Positions 16,646-25,767 of a stretch of DNA of 48,889 bases are shown here, one piece after another. The position numbers and the translations under genes were made by a program. The notes beneath the pieces were generated by a model. The model ran no database searches, was not told where the DNA came from, and worked only from the letters and a program-made list of their open reading frames with translations. This DNA is from Bacillota bacterium (GTDB lineage: Bacteria > Bacillota > UBA4882 > UBA8346). The stretch is taken from the NCBI GenBank assembly GCA_023415835.1, contig JAEZJK010000120.1:1-48889 (forward strand). The letters run 5' to 3'. Numbering within the stretch: position 1 is the first letter of the stretch; each line of letters opens with the position of its first letter.

Positions 16646-16912
16646 ATGGACATTAAATTAATTAACATCGGATTCGGTAATATTGTCTCCGCTAACCGAA
16701 TAGTTGCCATCGTCAGTCCTGAATCATCTCCGATAAAGAGAATCATCCAGGAAAGCCGTGACAGAAGCATGTTAATCGACGCCACATATGGACGTCGCAC
16801 CAGGGCGGTAATTATCACCGACAGCGATCACGTAATTCTCTCCGCGGTTCAGCCGGAAACTGTCGCCCATCGGCTTACATCAAAAGATGCAAACATAGAA
16901 TCGGAGGAATAA
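16646..16912 (+). CDS. remA: RemA-family regulator (DUF370)
   Basis: An 88-residue protein with IKLINIGFGNIVSANRIVAI and DATYGRRTRAVIITDSDHVI, the two conserved parts of RemA. In Bacillus subtilis RemA is a DNA-binding activator of matrix genes and osmoprotection that forms ring-like oligomers. Length is typical. It sits between the IHF-like gene and gmk, exactly the position of remA (ylzA) in Bacillota. Two DNA-architecture proteins are thus adjacent. Confidence 0.92.
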   Translation: MDIKLINIGFGNIVSANRIVAIVSPESSPIKRIIQESRDRSMLIDATYGRRTRAVIITDSDHVILSAVQPETVAHRLTSKDANIESEE

Positions 16913-16917
16913 AAGTT

Positions 16918-17532
16918 TTGATGATGTCACCGGGTTTGTTGATTGTCATTTCAGGGCCTTCCGGGGTAGGTAAAAATACGGTTATTGATAATCTTTTTAA
17001 CCGTAAACCGGATTTAAGGTACTCGGTATCGGCTACCACAAGAGCTCCTAGGCCTAATGAGATTGATGGTCAACATTATTTTTTTTTAACGGAAACGGAA
17101 TTTCAAAACCAAATTGACGCTGGAGATTTTTTAGAGTGGGCTAGAGTATACGGACATTATTATGGCACTCCGAAACAATATGTTGAACAGCTACTAGCGT
17201 CAGGCCATGATGTGATTTTGGATATTGAAGTCCAAGGGGCTGTTCAAATTAAGCGTTCTTTACCTGAAGCGGTGCTGATTTTTTTAGCGCCGCCTTCTTT
17301 GACGGAATTAAAAAAACGCTTGACTGGACGTAATACCGAGCAGGAAATGGAATTAAGCAAACGCCTCCAATATATCGAAACCGAATTTCAAAGCACCCCT
17401 CAATATGATTATTTAATCTTAAATCAAGAAATTTGCTTGACATGTGAGCAGATTGAATGTATCATACAAGCTGAGAAATGTAGAGTCAATCGGCAAGACC
17501 GTAATTTACTTAATAAGATATTAAATAGTTGA
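16918..17532 (+). CDS. gmk: Guanylate kinase
   Basis: A cytoplasmic kinase of 204 residues that phosphorylates GMP with ATP to GDP. The P-loop SGPSGVGKNT lies near residues 11-20, followed by the GMP-binding SATTRAPRPNEIDGQHYFF and later DIEVQGAVQIK. Start is TTG 16918 (GGAGG 10 bases ahead) or ATG 16921. It follows remA by 5 bp. Asn-Thr at the end of the P-loop, where Lys-Ser/Thr-Thr is common, is a minor variation. Confidence 0.95.
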   Translation: MMMSPGLLIVISGPSGVGKNTVIDNLFNRKPDLRYSVSATTRAPRPNEIDGQHYFFLTETEFQNQIDAGDFLEWARVYGHYYGTPKQYVEQLLASGHDVILDIEVQGAVQIKRSLPEAVLIFLAPPSLTELKKRLTGRNTEQEMELSKRLQYIETEFQSTPQYDYLILNQEICLTCEQIECIIQAEKCRVNRQDRNLLNKILNS

Positions 17533-17624
17533 TTTTTACCATACTAATGTTTTGATTGGTTTTTGGGTTCTATACATTAATAAAAAAATTAGAATATTTC
17601 CCAATATCAAAGGAGGCAGTTTTT

Positions 17625-17828
17625 TTGATCTATCCGTCCTTAGACGAATTGCTTAAAAAAGTAGATAACCGGTATACTCTGGTCACCGCTTCTGCTAAGA
17701 GGGCCCGCAAGATTCTTGAAGAAGAAAAACCCGATGAAGGAAAAACAGTCAAACCGGTATCGAGCGCCCTCGAGGAGATCGGTGCCGGAAAGTTTAAAGT
17801 CGAAAGGACCAAAGTCGGCATTAAGTAA
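17625..17828 (+). CDS. rpoZ: RNA polymerase omega subunit
   Basis: A 67-residue omega subunit that helps assemble and stabilise RNA polymerase. It shows YPSLDELLKKVDNRYTLVTA and ASAKRARKI, the conserved N-terminal core that contacts beta-prime. The frame extends upstream to 17556, but AAAGGAGG at 17609-17616 and the family's usual start point fix TTG 17625. An intrinsic terminator follows, so the yicC-to-rpoZ unit probably ends here. Confidence 0.93.
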   Translation: MIYPSLDELLKKVDNRYTLVTASAKRARKILEEEKPDEGKTVKPVSSALEEIGAGKFKVERTKVGIK

Positions 17829-17836
17829 AAGTTTTG

Positions 17837-17874
17837 AAATCTCAGAGCCTTGTCCCTCTGAGATTTTTATTTTA
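17837..17874 (+). terminator. Intrinsic terminator after rpoZ
   Basis: AAATCTCAGAG (17837-17847) and CTCTGAGATTT (17856-17866) form a perfect 11-bp stem with an 8-base loop, then TTATTTTAT. Confidence 0.92.
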
Positions 17875-17918
17875 TAATTAATCAGGATTAAAATATTAAA
17901 AATAAGGTTATTGGTTTA

Positions 17919-20366
17919 ATGAGTAAAATCGCCCAGGTGTTAATTGCTTCGCAAGCCCAACAACTAGATAAATTATTTGATTATCTGGCACCGCCCCAGT
18001 TTGAAGAGGCTATCAAAATCGGAGCCAGAGTGATTGTCCCTTTTCAAAATCGGCCGAATCTAGGTTATATCTGGTCTATAACCGATCATTCCGATTTTAA
18101 TCAATTAAAAGGGATCATTCAGGTGGTTGATGACCCTCCTTTGCTTACTGATCTTCAATATCGGTTATCCGAGTGGATGGCGGAATATTATTATTGTAGC
18201 CGGTCTGATGTGCTCAAACTTTGCCTTCCGCCGGGGTCAAACCCGGTTCGGATTGTCTCATATAAGTTAAATGTTGATTCCGGCGAATTAAAAAGTAGAT
18301 TGGAATTAAAATTTTCCGCTCATGAAATTAGCGGGACGATGGCATTCTTAAACGAACTCCAAGGCGAAACGGCTAAAGAATGGGAAAAACGGTTCATCAA
18401 TCTTCCCCAAATTTGGGATTATTTAATCAAGAACAAATTAGTTGTTAAAGAACATCGCTATGCTTCACCTAAAATCAAAGCTAAAACCAACCGGATGTAC
18501 AGTTGGGCCTCGTCGGAAGTTGAGGAAACCAGCGCCGCTGGAAAAAGGGTTAAAGTAACCTTACTCCGGGAAGAAATGCTCTCCCGCTCCCAACTATGCG
18601 TTGCGGCCGAAGTCAGTAGTTCAGTGATTGATCGCTTGGCCCGGGAAGGAAAGATTATCGGTACTGAGATTACTCAAGAGCGGAAACCGGTTGGCTTTTC
18701 CCCAGTGGAACCTTTGGCAGGTCCGTCCCGGTTCACCTCTGGACAAGTAGATGTGTACCAACAATTTAATTCTCTGCCAGAGGCTTGCTTTTTTCTGTTA
18801 CATGGAGTTACCGGAAGCGGTAAAACAGAGATTTATTTTAAGGCTGCCGCAGAAGTTTTGCGCCAAGGGCGGCAAGTGTTATATCTGGTCCCCGAAATCG
18901 CCTTAACACCCCAAACATTGGAACGTGCCCGGCTCCGGTTCGGCGATCAAGTAGCACTTTTGCATAGTAATATGTCCGATGGCGAACGGTATGATCAATG
19001 GTTTAACATTAAAAATAGAAAGGCCAACTTGATACTAGGGGCTAGATCCGCTTTATTCGCCCCCTTTGAAAATCTCGGATTGATCATTGTTGACGAAGAA
19101 CACGAGTCATCGTATAAACAAGAAGAGACTCCCAGATATCATACCCGGAGTGTGGTTGAGAAATTGGCCGGACTGACCGGGGCCAAAGTCATCTTCGGGA
19201 GCGCTACCCCTTCACTGGAGTCTTTCTATGCCGCTCAAAATGGAAAGTATTGTTATTTGGGGCTCAAAGAACGTTTTAATCAAAAACCACTGCCCCAAGT
19301 TTCAATTGTTGACATGCGGGAGGAACTGCGACAGGGCAATAAAAACATCCTAAGCAATTCACTCTATGAAGCTATCGGGCTAGCCGTCTCGCAGCGGGAA
19401 CAAGTTATTTTACTCCTCAACCGCCGTGGATATTCCACATTCGTCTTATGCCGCGACTGTGGCTATACTTTGACTTGCCCTGATTGTGACGTATCATTAA
19501 CTTACCATCTCTCGGAAAAGGTGTTGCGTTGCCATTATTGCGGTTACCGTCAACCGGTCCCCAATCTCTGCCCAAAATGCCAAAGCAGCCGCATCCGTTA
19601 TTTTGGTAATGGCACTCAAAAACTTGAGGAGGAATTGGTAAAGTTTTTCCCTGAGGCCAAGATGATCCGGATGGACGTTGATTCAACCTCCAGAAAAGGT
19701 ACGCATCAACGGATTTATCAAGGGCTCACCTCCGGTGAAGTGGATATCCTCTTGGGAACGCAAATGGTCGCCAAAGGGCTCGACCTTCCCCGGGTAACTT
19801 TGGTTGGGGTCATTTCGGCCGATTCGACCCTTAATATCCCTGATTTCCGGGCGGCGGAACGGACTTTTCAATTACTGACCCAAGTCGCCGGAAGGGCCGG
19901 GAGGGGAGAAAAATCTGGACGGGTAATTTTTCAAACTTACAATCCGGAACATTACTCGTTACAATTGGCCAAGGAACATGATTACCTCGGTTTTTACCAG
20001 GCGGAAATCGAACGGCGGCGTGAATTACAATATCCGCCCTTTGCAGAATTCGTCAAAATAGCTTTTTCAGGAATAAGCCAGGAAAAAGTTAGCCAAGCCG
20101 CAGAAACATTTGCCAAGATTATTCGGGGATTGCTCCTAAAAGCTTCCAGCCAAGTAAATGAGGAATTGAAATTGGTCGAATTAATGGGTCCTGCTCCGGC
20201 CCTTATTCCCAAAATCGAATCTAAATTTCGTTGGCAGCTATTGCTCAAGAGCCACGGGCAAAACAGCCTCAATGATTTAGTGAATGCCTCTTGGCTTGAG
20301 TTTCCTTTTCGGAAATTTAGCGATGTTAAAATCTTTAGAGACCGTAATCCATATTCTGTAGTATAA
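17919..20366 (+). CDS. priA: Primosomal protein N' (PriA helicase)
   Basis: This 815-residue DEXH helicase restarts stalled replication forks. The N-terminal DNA-binding domain starts KIAQVLIASQAQQLDKLFDY. The Walker A HGVTGSGKTE is at about 295-303 and DEEH at about 392-395. Two zinc-binding clusters, CRDCGYTLTCPDC and CHYCG with CPKC, lie near 510-560. The helicase C-terminal GTQMVAKGLD and QVAGRAGRG follow. Length is normal. In many Bacillota coaBC lies between rpoZ and priA; here only 90 bp with a terminator separates them. Confidence 0.96.
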   Translation: MSKIAQVLIASQAQQLDKLFDYLAPPQFEEAIKIGARVIVPFQNRPNLGYIWSITDHSDFNQLKGIIQVVDDPPLLTDLQYRLSEWMAEYYYCSRSDVLKLCLPPGSNPVRIVSYKLNVDSGELKSRLELKFSAHEISGTMAFLNELQGETAKEWEKRFINLPQIWDYLIKNKLVVKEHRYASPKIKAKTNRMYSWASSEVEETSAAGKRVKVTLLREEMLSRSQLCVAAEVSSSVIDRLAREGKIIGTEITQERKPVGFSPVEPLAGPSRFTSGQVDVYQQFNSLPEACFFLLHGVTGSGKTEIYFKAAAEVLRQGRQVLYLVPEIALTPQTLERARLRFGDQVALLHSNMSDGERYDQWFNIKNRKANLILGARSALFAPFENLGLIIVDEEHESSYKQEETPRYHTRSVVEKLAGLTGAKVIFGSATPSLESFYAAQNGKYCYLGLKERFNQKPLPQVSIVDMREELRQGNKNILSNSLYEAIGLAVSQREQVILLLNRRGYSTFVLCRDCGYTLTCPDCDVSLTYHLSEKVLRCHYCGYRQPVPNLCPKCQSSRIRYFGNGTQKLEEELVKFFPEAKMIRMDVDSTSRKGTHQRIYQGLTSGEVDILLGTQMVAKGLDLPRVTLVGVISADSTLNIPDFRAAERTFQLLTQVAGRAGRGEKSGRVIFQTYNPEHYSLQLAKEHDYLGFYQAEIERRRELQYPPFAEFVKIAFSGISQEKVSQAAETFAKIIRGLLLKASSQVNEELKLVELMGPAPALIPKIESKFRWQLLLKSHGQNSLNDLVNASWLEFPFRKFSDVKIFRDRNPYSVV

Positions 20367-20387
20367 AATAATAATGAGGTGTGTCAA

Positions 20388-20840
20388 TTGGCTTTACTAA
20401 AAATTTATACTGGTGAGGAACCGGTGCTCCGGCAGAAAGCCCGGAACATTAGCAAAATAAGTAAACAATTACGGGTTTTAGCCGAAGATATGCTGGAAAC
20501 CATGTACCATGCTAATGGGGTCGGTTTGGCAGCCCCGCAAGTTGGAGTTTCGGAACGGATGGTAGTGATCGACGCCGGTGCGGGACCAATTATTTTAATT
20601 AATCCCGAAATCACCAAATTGGAAGGTGAGAACCGCGACGCTGAGGGTTGCCTCTCGCTGCCCGGCAGGAGCGAGTATATCACCCGGGCTGACCGAGTGA
20701 GTGTTACCGCCCTCGATCTTAACGGCAAGAAGATCAAATTAACCGGGGAAGGATTATTGGCCCGTGCTTTTCAACATGAAATCGACCATTTAAACGGGAT
20801 TTTATTCATTGATTATTTAACTTCTACAAAGGAGAAATAA
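20388..20840 (+). CDS. def: Peptide deformylase
   Basis: A metal-dependent enzyme that removes the formyl group from nascent N-terminal methionine. All three motifs are present: GVGLAAPQVG (44-53), EGCLSLPG (86-93) with the metal ligand Cys88, and the HEIDH helix (130-134). It has 150 residues. TTG 20388 is chosen because GAGGTG lies 6 bases before it; the frame reaches GTG 20379, which overlaps that site. It is followed after 1 bp by fmt, the enzyme adding the same formyl group. Confidence 0.95.
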   Translation: MALLKIYTGEEPVLRQKARNISKISKQLRVLAEDMLETMYHANGVGLAAPQVGVSERMVVIDAGAGPIILINPEITKLEGENRDAEGCLSLPGRSEYITRADRVSVTALDLNGKKIKLTGEGLLARAFQHEIDHLNGILFIDYLTSTKEK

Positions 20841-20841
20841 G

Positions 20842-21801
20842 TTGCGTATCTTATTTATGGGTACTCCCGAGTTTGCCGCGGTAAGCCTAGGCTATTTGAT
20901 AACGAATAATTTTGAAATTAGCGGGGTTGTAACTCAGCCGGATCGCCCCAAAGGAAGGGGAATGGCGCTTCAACCTTCTCTTGTAAAACAAATGGCTCTT
21001 CAAAACGGGATTCCGGTTTGGCAACCCCAACAAGTCGATAGTGACGAATTTTTTCCGGTTTTTGACGAACTTCACCCGGATCTAGTGGTGGTAGTAGCTT
21101 TCGGGCAAAAGATCCCTTCGCTGATTTTAGAAGGGCCGAAATATGGCTGCATCAACGTTCATGGCTCCCTGTTGCCTAAATATCGAGGCGCCGACCCAAT
21201 TCGCAGGGCCTTGGTTAATGGCGATCGGATCACCGGAATTACAACCATGTATATGAATGAAGGTTGGGATACCGGAGATATTATCTTTCAAGAAGAGTTA
21301 GAGATCGGGGCGGACGAAAACTTCGGCTGTTTATATTGCCGCCTGGCGGATCTGGGCGGAAAACTTTTAGTCCGGACCGTCCAGTCGCTCCTAGCCGGGA
21401 ATGCGCCCCGGATCCCGCAAGATGATCGCTTAGCAACCAAAGCCTTGAAGGTTAAACCGGAACAGTACCGGATTAATTGGGAAGAGCCGGCGGAAAGGAT
21501 TCATAATCTGGTACGGGCGTTAGCGCCTTCGCCCGGAGCGGAAACTTATTTTAATTATGAACGTTTTAAGATATTAGAAACAAGAATCAATAATAGTCCC
21601 GAGGATAATATAATAAGTAGCTGTGGGCCGGGAGGGATCATCAGGATTGTTAAAAATCAAGGATTGTTGGTAGCCACCGGGGATCAACCGTTATTAATCA
21701 CTAAAATGCAGCCGGTGGGAAAACGGGTGATGTCTGCGACTGAATGCGCCAATGGACGCTGTTTAAAAGAGGGGATGTATCTTTGCCTTCCCAACGAGTA
21801 A
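20842..21801 (+). CDS. fmt: Methionyl-tRNA formyltransferase
   Basis: Formylates Met-tRNA for initiation using 10-formyl-tetrahydrofolate. The formyltransferase domain shows ILFMGTPEFAA, TQPDRPKGRG, and the catalytic Asn105 and His107 in INVHGSLLPKYRGADPI, with Asp143 in GWDTGD. The smaller C-terminal domain binds tRNA. Size, 319 residues, is standard. It starts at TTG 20842 with AAAGGAG upstream and pairs with def in one transcript. Confidence 0.95.
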   Translation: MRILFMGTPEFAAVSLGYLITNNFEISGVVTQPDRPKGRGMALQPSLVKQMALQNGIPVWQPQQVDSDEFFPVFDELHPDLVVVVAFGQKIPSLILEGPKYGCINVHGSLLPKYRGADPIRRALVNGDRITGITTMYMNEGWDTGDIIFQEELEIGADENFGCLYCRLADLGGKLLVRTVQSLLAGNAPRIPQDDRLATKALKVKPEQYRINWEEPAERIHNLVRALAPSPGAETYFNYERFKILETRINNSPEDNIISSCGPGGIIRIVKNQGLLVATGDQPLLITKMQPVGKRVMSATECANGRCLKEGMYLCLPNE

Positions 21802-21958
21802 ATATATAATATTACATAAAAATTAATCATTTTGAAATTGAGTTTTTAAGAAAGCTATGATAAAAATAAGGTAAGGTTTGTCATATTAAACTGGTATTTC
21901 ATAGCGTCGGTATCATAAATAAACAAATAAATTCTAAACTTGGAGAGGAGTTGGAAGA

Positions 21959-22648
21959 ATGTTTTACGACCCTACTTTTCTACTATTAATCCCGGCAATT
22001 ATTTTTACCCTTTATGCGCAATTTAAAGTACAGTCCACCTTCAATAAATACCAGGATGTACGTACGGTTTCAGGCCGGACCGGCGCCCAAGTAGCCCGGG
22101 AAATACTGGATCGCAGTAATTTATATGATGTTCCTGTCGAACTGACCCCGGGCACATTATCGGATCATTATGACCCCCGTTCCCGGGTATTAAGGCTCTC
22201 GCCCGAAGTATATCACGGACGTTCCTTGGCCGCCTATGGAGTGGCTGCCCATGAAACCGGCCATGCCATTCAACATGCCGAGGCATATGTGCCGTTAACA
22301 ATCAGGAATGGGATTTTCCCCATCGCCAATCTCGGCTCTAATCTCGGGTTCTTCCTGTTTTTCCTGGGTATTATTTTTGGTGGCGGCAATACTTTTTTAC
22401 TCGATTTGGGGATCATTTTATTTACTTTCTTTGTTGGTTTTACTGTGCTTACCTTACCGGTTGAATATAATGCCAGTAATCGCGCGTTGGCGATTCTCGG
22501 CGCTAGCGGTTATTTGACCCAGGGAGAAGAGCTCGGCGGGGCCAAAAAAGTACTAAACGCAGCTGCTTTAACCTATGTTGCGGCTGCCGCTACTGCTATC
22601 ATCCAACTGCTCAGAATGTTGTTTATCCGGGGAAGCCGCGATGAGTAA
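21959..22648 (+). CDS. YugP-type zinc metallopeptidase
   Basis: A 229-residue membrane protein of the Zn_peptidase_2 (PF04298) family. A first helix covers about residues 5-21. HETGHAIQHAE at about 98-108 carries the HEXXH zinc site. Two to three further helices lie around 115-175 and 200-220. The physiological substrate is unknown. It is placed between fmt and rsmB as in many Bacillota. Its stop overlaps the rsmB start by 8 bp, so the two are coupled. Confidence 0.9.
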   Translation: MFYDPTFLLLIPAIIFTLYAQFKVQSTFNKYQDVRTVSGRTGAQVAREILDRSNLYDVPVELTPGTLSDHYDPRSRVLRLSPEVYHGRSLAAYGVAAHETGHAIQHAEAYVPLTIRNGIFPIANLGSNLGFFLFFLGIIFGGGNTFLLDLGIILFTFFVGFTVLTLPVEYNASNRALAILGASGYLTQGEELGGAKKVLNAAALTYVAAAATAIIQLLRMLFIRGSRDE

Positions 22649-24011
22649 GTTGACCGGCCGTCATTTGGCCCGGTTGGTCTTGGACCAATATGAAAATGAA
22701 GGCGCTTACCTTAATCTAGCATTGAATCGGATATTGAATGAATTTAATCAAGCGGATCAACGTGAGAAAGATTTTTGCAGTGAGTTGGTTTATGGTACAT
22801 TAAGGTACTTACTGAAGATTGATTTTATTCTGGGACGGCTACTCAGCCGTCCCTTAGATTCTTTAAAAACCCCAATCAAAAATATTCTCCGGATTGCCCT
22901 TTACCAGTTGCTGCAACTTCCCGGGACGCCGGAACACGCGATTCTACATACAGCTGTCGAGGAGGCTAAAAAAACTAAATTTGCGGGTTTGGCGGGTTTA
23001 GTAAATGGTGTGCTCCGTAACTACCTGCGCCTGCGTGATCAGGTTGCCCTACCGGACCGGGAGGCTGATCCAGTTCAATATTTATCACTGGAGTATTCAC
23101 ATCCGGATTGGCTGGTAGAACGGTGGTTCAACCGATTTGGCCCCGAAACTACTGAATCAATCTTAAAAACTAATAATCTACCGCCGCCCTTAACTGTTAG
23201 AATCAATCAACACCTGGTGAATTGTTCCGAATTAAAAACCGAATTGACTGCGGAAAAAATCCTTTGGCAGCCGGGACTTTTTTTAGAGGAAGCTATTACG
23301 CTTCAGGATTTACCATGCGCCTTGGATGAACTCGCCCAATTTAGGGACGGTAAGCTGTTTGTGCAAGATGAAAGTTCGATGTTAGTCTCACGTTTAATGG
23401 ATCCTCGCCCCGGCGAAACCATAATCGATCTTTGCGCTGCTCCGGGCGGAAAAAGCACCCACATGGCGGAATTAACCGATGATCGATGCCACATTTATAG
23501 TGTCGACGACCATTCCCATAAAGTCAATTTAATTAAGGAAAATGCCCTACGTTTAAAATTGGAAAGCATCAAGCCGATTTTAGGCGATGCCCGGAACGTA
23601 TTTGCGGGAGATGATCGGAAGGTAGATTCGATCTTAGTTGACGCTCCCTGTTCGGGAACAGGGGTCCTTCGCAGAAGGATTGACGCCAGATATCGGCGGC
23701 GCCCCGAAGATATTATGGCTTTAGCCGTCCTGCAACGGGAAATTTTAGGGGAAGCCGCCCGTCTGGTTAGGCCGGGCGGCCGTTTGGTTTATAGCACTTG
23801 TACTCTGGAACCCGAAGAAAATCAAGAGCAAATAAAGTGGTTTAGCGAGAATCATCCCGATTTTCAGATCGAATCATACTCGGAATTCCTTCCTTTCGGA
23901 TTAAATTCTTATTTAGCGGAAAAAAATCAAAGATGGGTAACGTTATTACCAATGCCGGGAGGAGGGGACGGCTTTTTTATGTGCCGTTTAAAACGGAACA
24001 ATTCCCGATAA
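22641..24011 (+). CDS. rsmB: 16S rRNA (cytosine-967-C5)-methyltransferase
   Basis: A 456-residue SAM-dependent RNA methyltransferase. An N-terminal NusB-like domain (RLVLDQYENEGAYLNLALNR) precedes the catalytic Rossmann domain with DLCAAPGGKSTHMAE for SAM binding, DAPCSGTG with one catalytic Cys and YSTCTLEPEEN with the second. I place the start at ATG 22641; the frame continues upstream but inside the metallopeptidase gene. Its end overlaps the convergent apgM end by 35 bp. Confidence 0.95.
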   Translation: MSKLTGRHLARLVLDQYENEGAYLNLALNRILNEFNQADQREKDFCSELVYGTLRYLLKIDFILGRLLSRPLDSLKTPIKNILRIALYQLLQLPGTPEHAILHTAVEEAKKTKFAGLAGLVNGVLRNYLRLRDQVALPDREADPVQYLSLEYSHPDWLVERWFNRFGPETTESILKTNNLPPPLTVRINQHLVNCSELKTELTAEKILWQPGLFLEEAITLQDLPCALDELAQFRDGKLFVQDESSMLVSRLMDPRPGETIIDLCAAPGGKSTHMAELTDDRCHIYSVDDHSHKVNLIKENALRLKLESIKPILGDARNVFAGDDRKVDSILVDAPCSGTGVLRRRIDARYRRRPEDIMALAVLQREILGEAARLVRPGGRLVYSTCTLEPEENQEQIKWFSENHPDFQIESYSEFLPFGLNSYLAEKNQRWVTLLPMPGGGDGFFMCRLKRNNSR

Positions 24012-25221
24012 ACCGATCCATCAGCCGGTGACCCTCTTCCAAAAAAATGCCCGTCCCGGCAGCTGCTATTTCATCAAAAACAGCTGTCGCGCCTATGACA
24101 TTGGTTTTATGGTTTTGGTAAATTACGAACGGTACCGGGTCAGCCACATGAGTTTTTAAAGTAATTGGAGTAGGGTGATCCGGTAAGAGCAACAATTTAT
24201 AATCAGTTGAGATTTTGGGTAGCTCAGTCAAGATCAGTTCTAAAACCTCAGCGTCAATCCTTTCGATGGCGCTGATTTTTGTTTTTAGATCTCCCTGATG
24301 CCCGGCTTCATCAGGAGCTTCGATATGTAGATAGATAAAGTCGTCTCCTGCCTTAAACGCCTCTAGGACCGCCCGGGCCTTACCTTGAAAATTGGTATGA
24401 ATGTTGCCGGTAGCGCCCGGAACATTAATTACCTTTAAACCGGCTGAGATTCCCAACCCTTTTGCCAGATCAACCGCGGAGATAACCGAACCCTTGAGTC
24501 CATATTTTTCAGTAAAGCCTGTAATATTGGGTTTGCGGCCTTCCCCCCAAAACCAAATCGAGTTTGCAGGGTTAAGCCCTAACTTTTTCCGCGCTTGGTT
24601 AACCGGATGGTTTTCCAAGACCGGCCAGCTTTTTTTCATCAAATCAAGTAGTATATCAGAACCGCTGCCTTGGGGTAGATAGGCCCCGATGGGACGGTCG
24701 CTAATATCATGGGGCGGTGTCAGCCGGCACTCTGCTGGACCATTATGCCAAACCATTAAATGTCGATAACTGACACCAGGATAAAAATTAATCTCCAAGG
24801 AATTTAATGCTTTAGCCAAGTCTTGGATTAAAATTTGAGCTTCCTTAGTGGAAATTTCTCCAGCGCTATAATCTACCATTATCTTTCCATCGATAGAAGA
24901 AACATCGGAAAGGGTCACCAAATTACAACGAAAGGAGACATCGGTAAGGCTTAAATCAACTCCGATGCTGATCGCTTCTAATGGAGAACGGCCAGTATAA
25001 TATTGGCGCGGGCTATATCCCATTACTGATAAATTAGCCACATCACTACCGGGCGGCATTCCCTGAGGGATGGTCCTTACCAGGCCGACTTCGCCAAGTT
25101 GGGCCAGGCGGTCCATATTGGTTTTTTTACTAACTTGCAGCGGAGTTTTCCCGTTTAATTCCGGAACCGGATAATCAGCCATACCATCCGCTAAAACCAC
25201 TAAATACTTCAGTTTAATCAC
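23977..25221 (-). CDS. apgM: Cofactor-independent phosphoglycerate mutase, archaeal type (ApgM)
   Basis: A 414-residue alkaline-phosphatase-superfamily enzyme interconverting 3- and 2-phosphoglycerate. LVVLADGMADYPVPELNGKT gives the first metal site, GSDVANLSVMGY the phospho-Ser/Thr loop, HIEAPDEAGHQGD and LLPDHPTP the other metal ligands. This branch is typical of archaea and some anaerobic bacteria and differs from GpmI. The start is unclear: GTG 25221 is in frame, but AGGTG stands 6 bases before a CTG at 25212, so CTG may be used. A TTG at 25257 is the far limit. Confidence 0.9.
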   Translation of the reverse strand: MIKLKYLVVLADGMADYPVPELNGKTPLQVSKKTNMDRLAQLGEVGLVRTIPQGMPPGSDVANLSVMGYSPRQYYTGRSPLEAISIGVDLSLTDVSFRCNLVTLSDVSSIDGKIMVDYSAGEISTKEAQILIQDLAKALNSLEINFYPGVSYRHLMVWHNGPAECRLTPPHDISDRPIGAYLPQGSGSDILLDLMKKSWPVLENHPVNQARKKLGLNPANSIWFWGEGRKPNITGFTEKYGLKGSVISAVDLAKGLGISAGLKVINVPGATGNIHTNFQGKARAVLEAFKAGDDFIYLHIEAPDEAGHQGDLKTKISAIERIDAEVLELILTELPKISTDYKLLLLPDHPTPITLKTHVADPVPFVIYQNHKTNVIGATAVFDEIAAAGTGIFLEEGHRLMDRFIGNCSVLNGT

Positions 25222-25580
25222 CTTTTTTCCAGTATTAAAATGTTTGCAAAAAAACAAGATTCAATTTATTATTAGTACCATCGGTTAGTAAAGTAAAATG
25301 CCCCATTCAGATAGCTAAGTATACGTGATTGTAATATTGTTGGGGCTTATAAGTTCTTTACCTCCAGCAGGGACGCCAAGGCGCAGGGAACTTTATCAAA
25401 GCCGGTATCTCCAATTATAAGGTAATTAAGGAAATATGGCAATTCATAATCTGGCTTTGAACCACCAAATTATAGTTAAATTACAGTTATGTTAAATAAT
25501 TTGTAAGGTAAATTGAGAAATACTTTTATTGACAGTATAAATCACCCATGATATATTATTTAAAAAATAGTTGATTACTG
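25222..25580. other. Divergent intergenic region with a GCCAAGGCGC repeat
   Basis: This region holds the promoter area of apgM (minus) and of the riboswitch (plus). At 25368-25392 GGGACGCCAAGGCGCAGGGA resembles the CGCAAAGGCGCGGAGACGCA element at 41670-41690. A TTGACA at about 25529-25534, with TATATT at 25551-25556, gives a 16-bp-spaced promoter candidate just ahead of the SAM riboswitch. I see no ORF. Confidence 0.4.
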
Positions 25581-25717
25581 CTCATCAAGAGAGGTGGAGG
25601 GAACTGGCCCGTCGAAACCTCGGCAACCTTCGCGTAAGCGGACCCGGTGCCAAATCCAGCAGGAATTCCTGGAAGATGAGAGGTTTTTTCGGATAGCCTC
25701 TTTGATGAGGTTTTTTT
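25581..25717 (+). promoter_or_regulatory. SAM-I (S-box) riboswitch with terminator
   Basis: The aptamer runs 25581-25680. P1 pairs CTCATC (25581-25586) with GATGAG (25675-25680). The conserved core is seen as AGAGGTGGAGGGA, CTGGCCC, GAAACCTCGGCAACC and GGTGCCAAATCCAGCAG. A following CCTC/GAGG hairpin (25697-25710) leads into T7. Its CTCTTTGATGAG strand could also pair with the 5' P1 strand. It should switch off the homocysteine genes downstream when SAM is plentiful. Confidence 0.95.
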
Positions 25718-25767
25718 ATTTGCCATATATAAGATAGAGCTGAAAGAAGTGTTTAATTACAAGCGAG

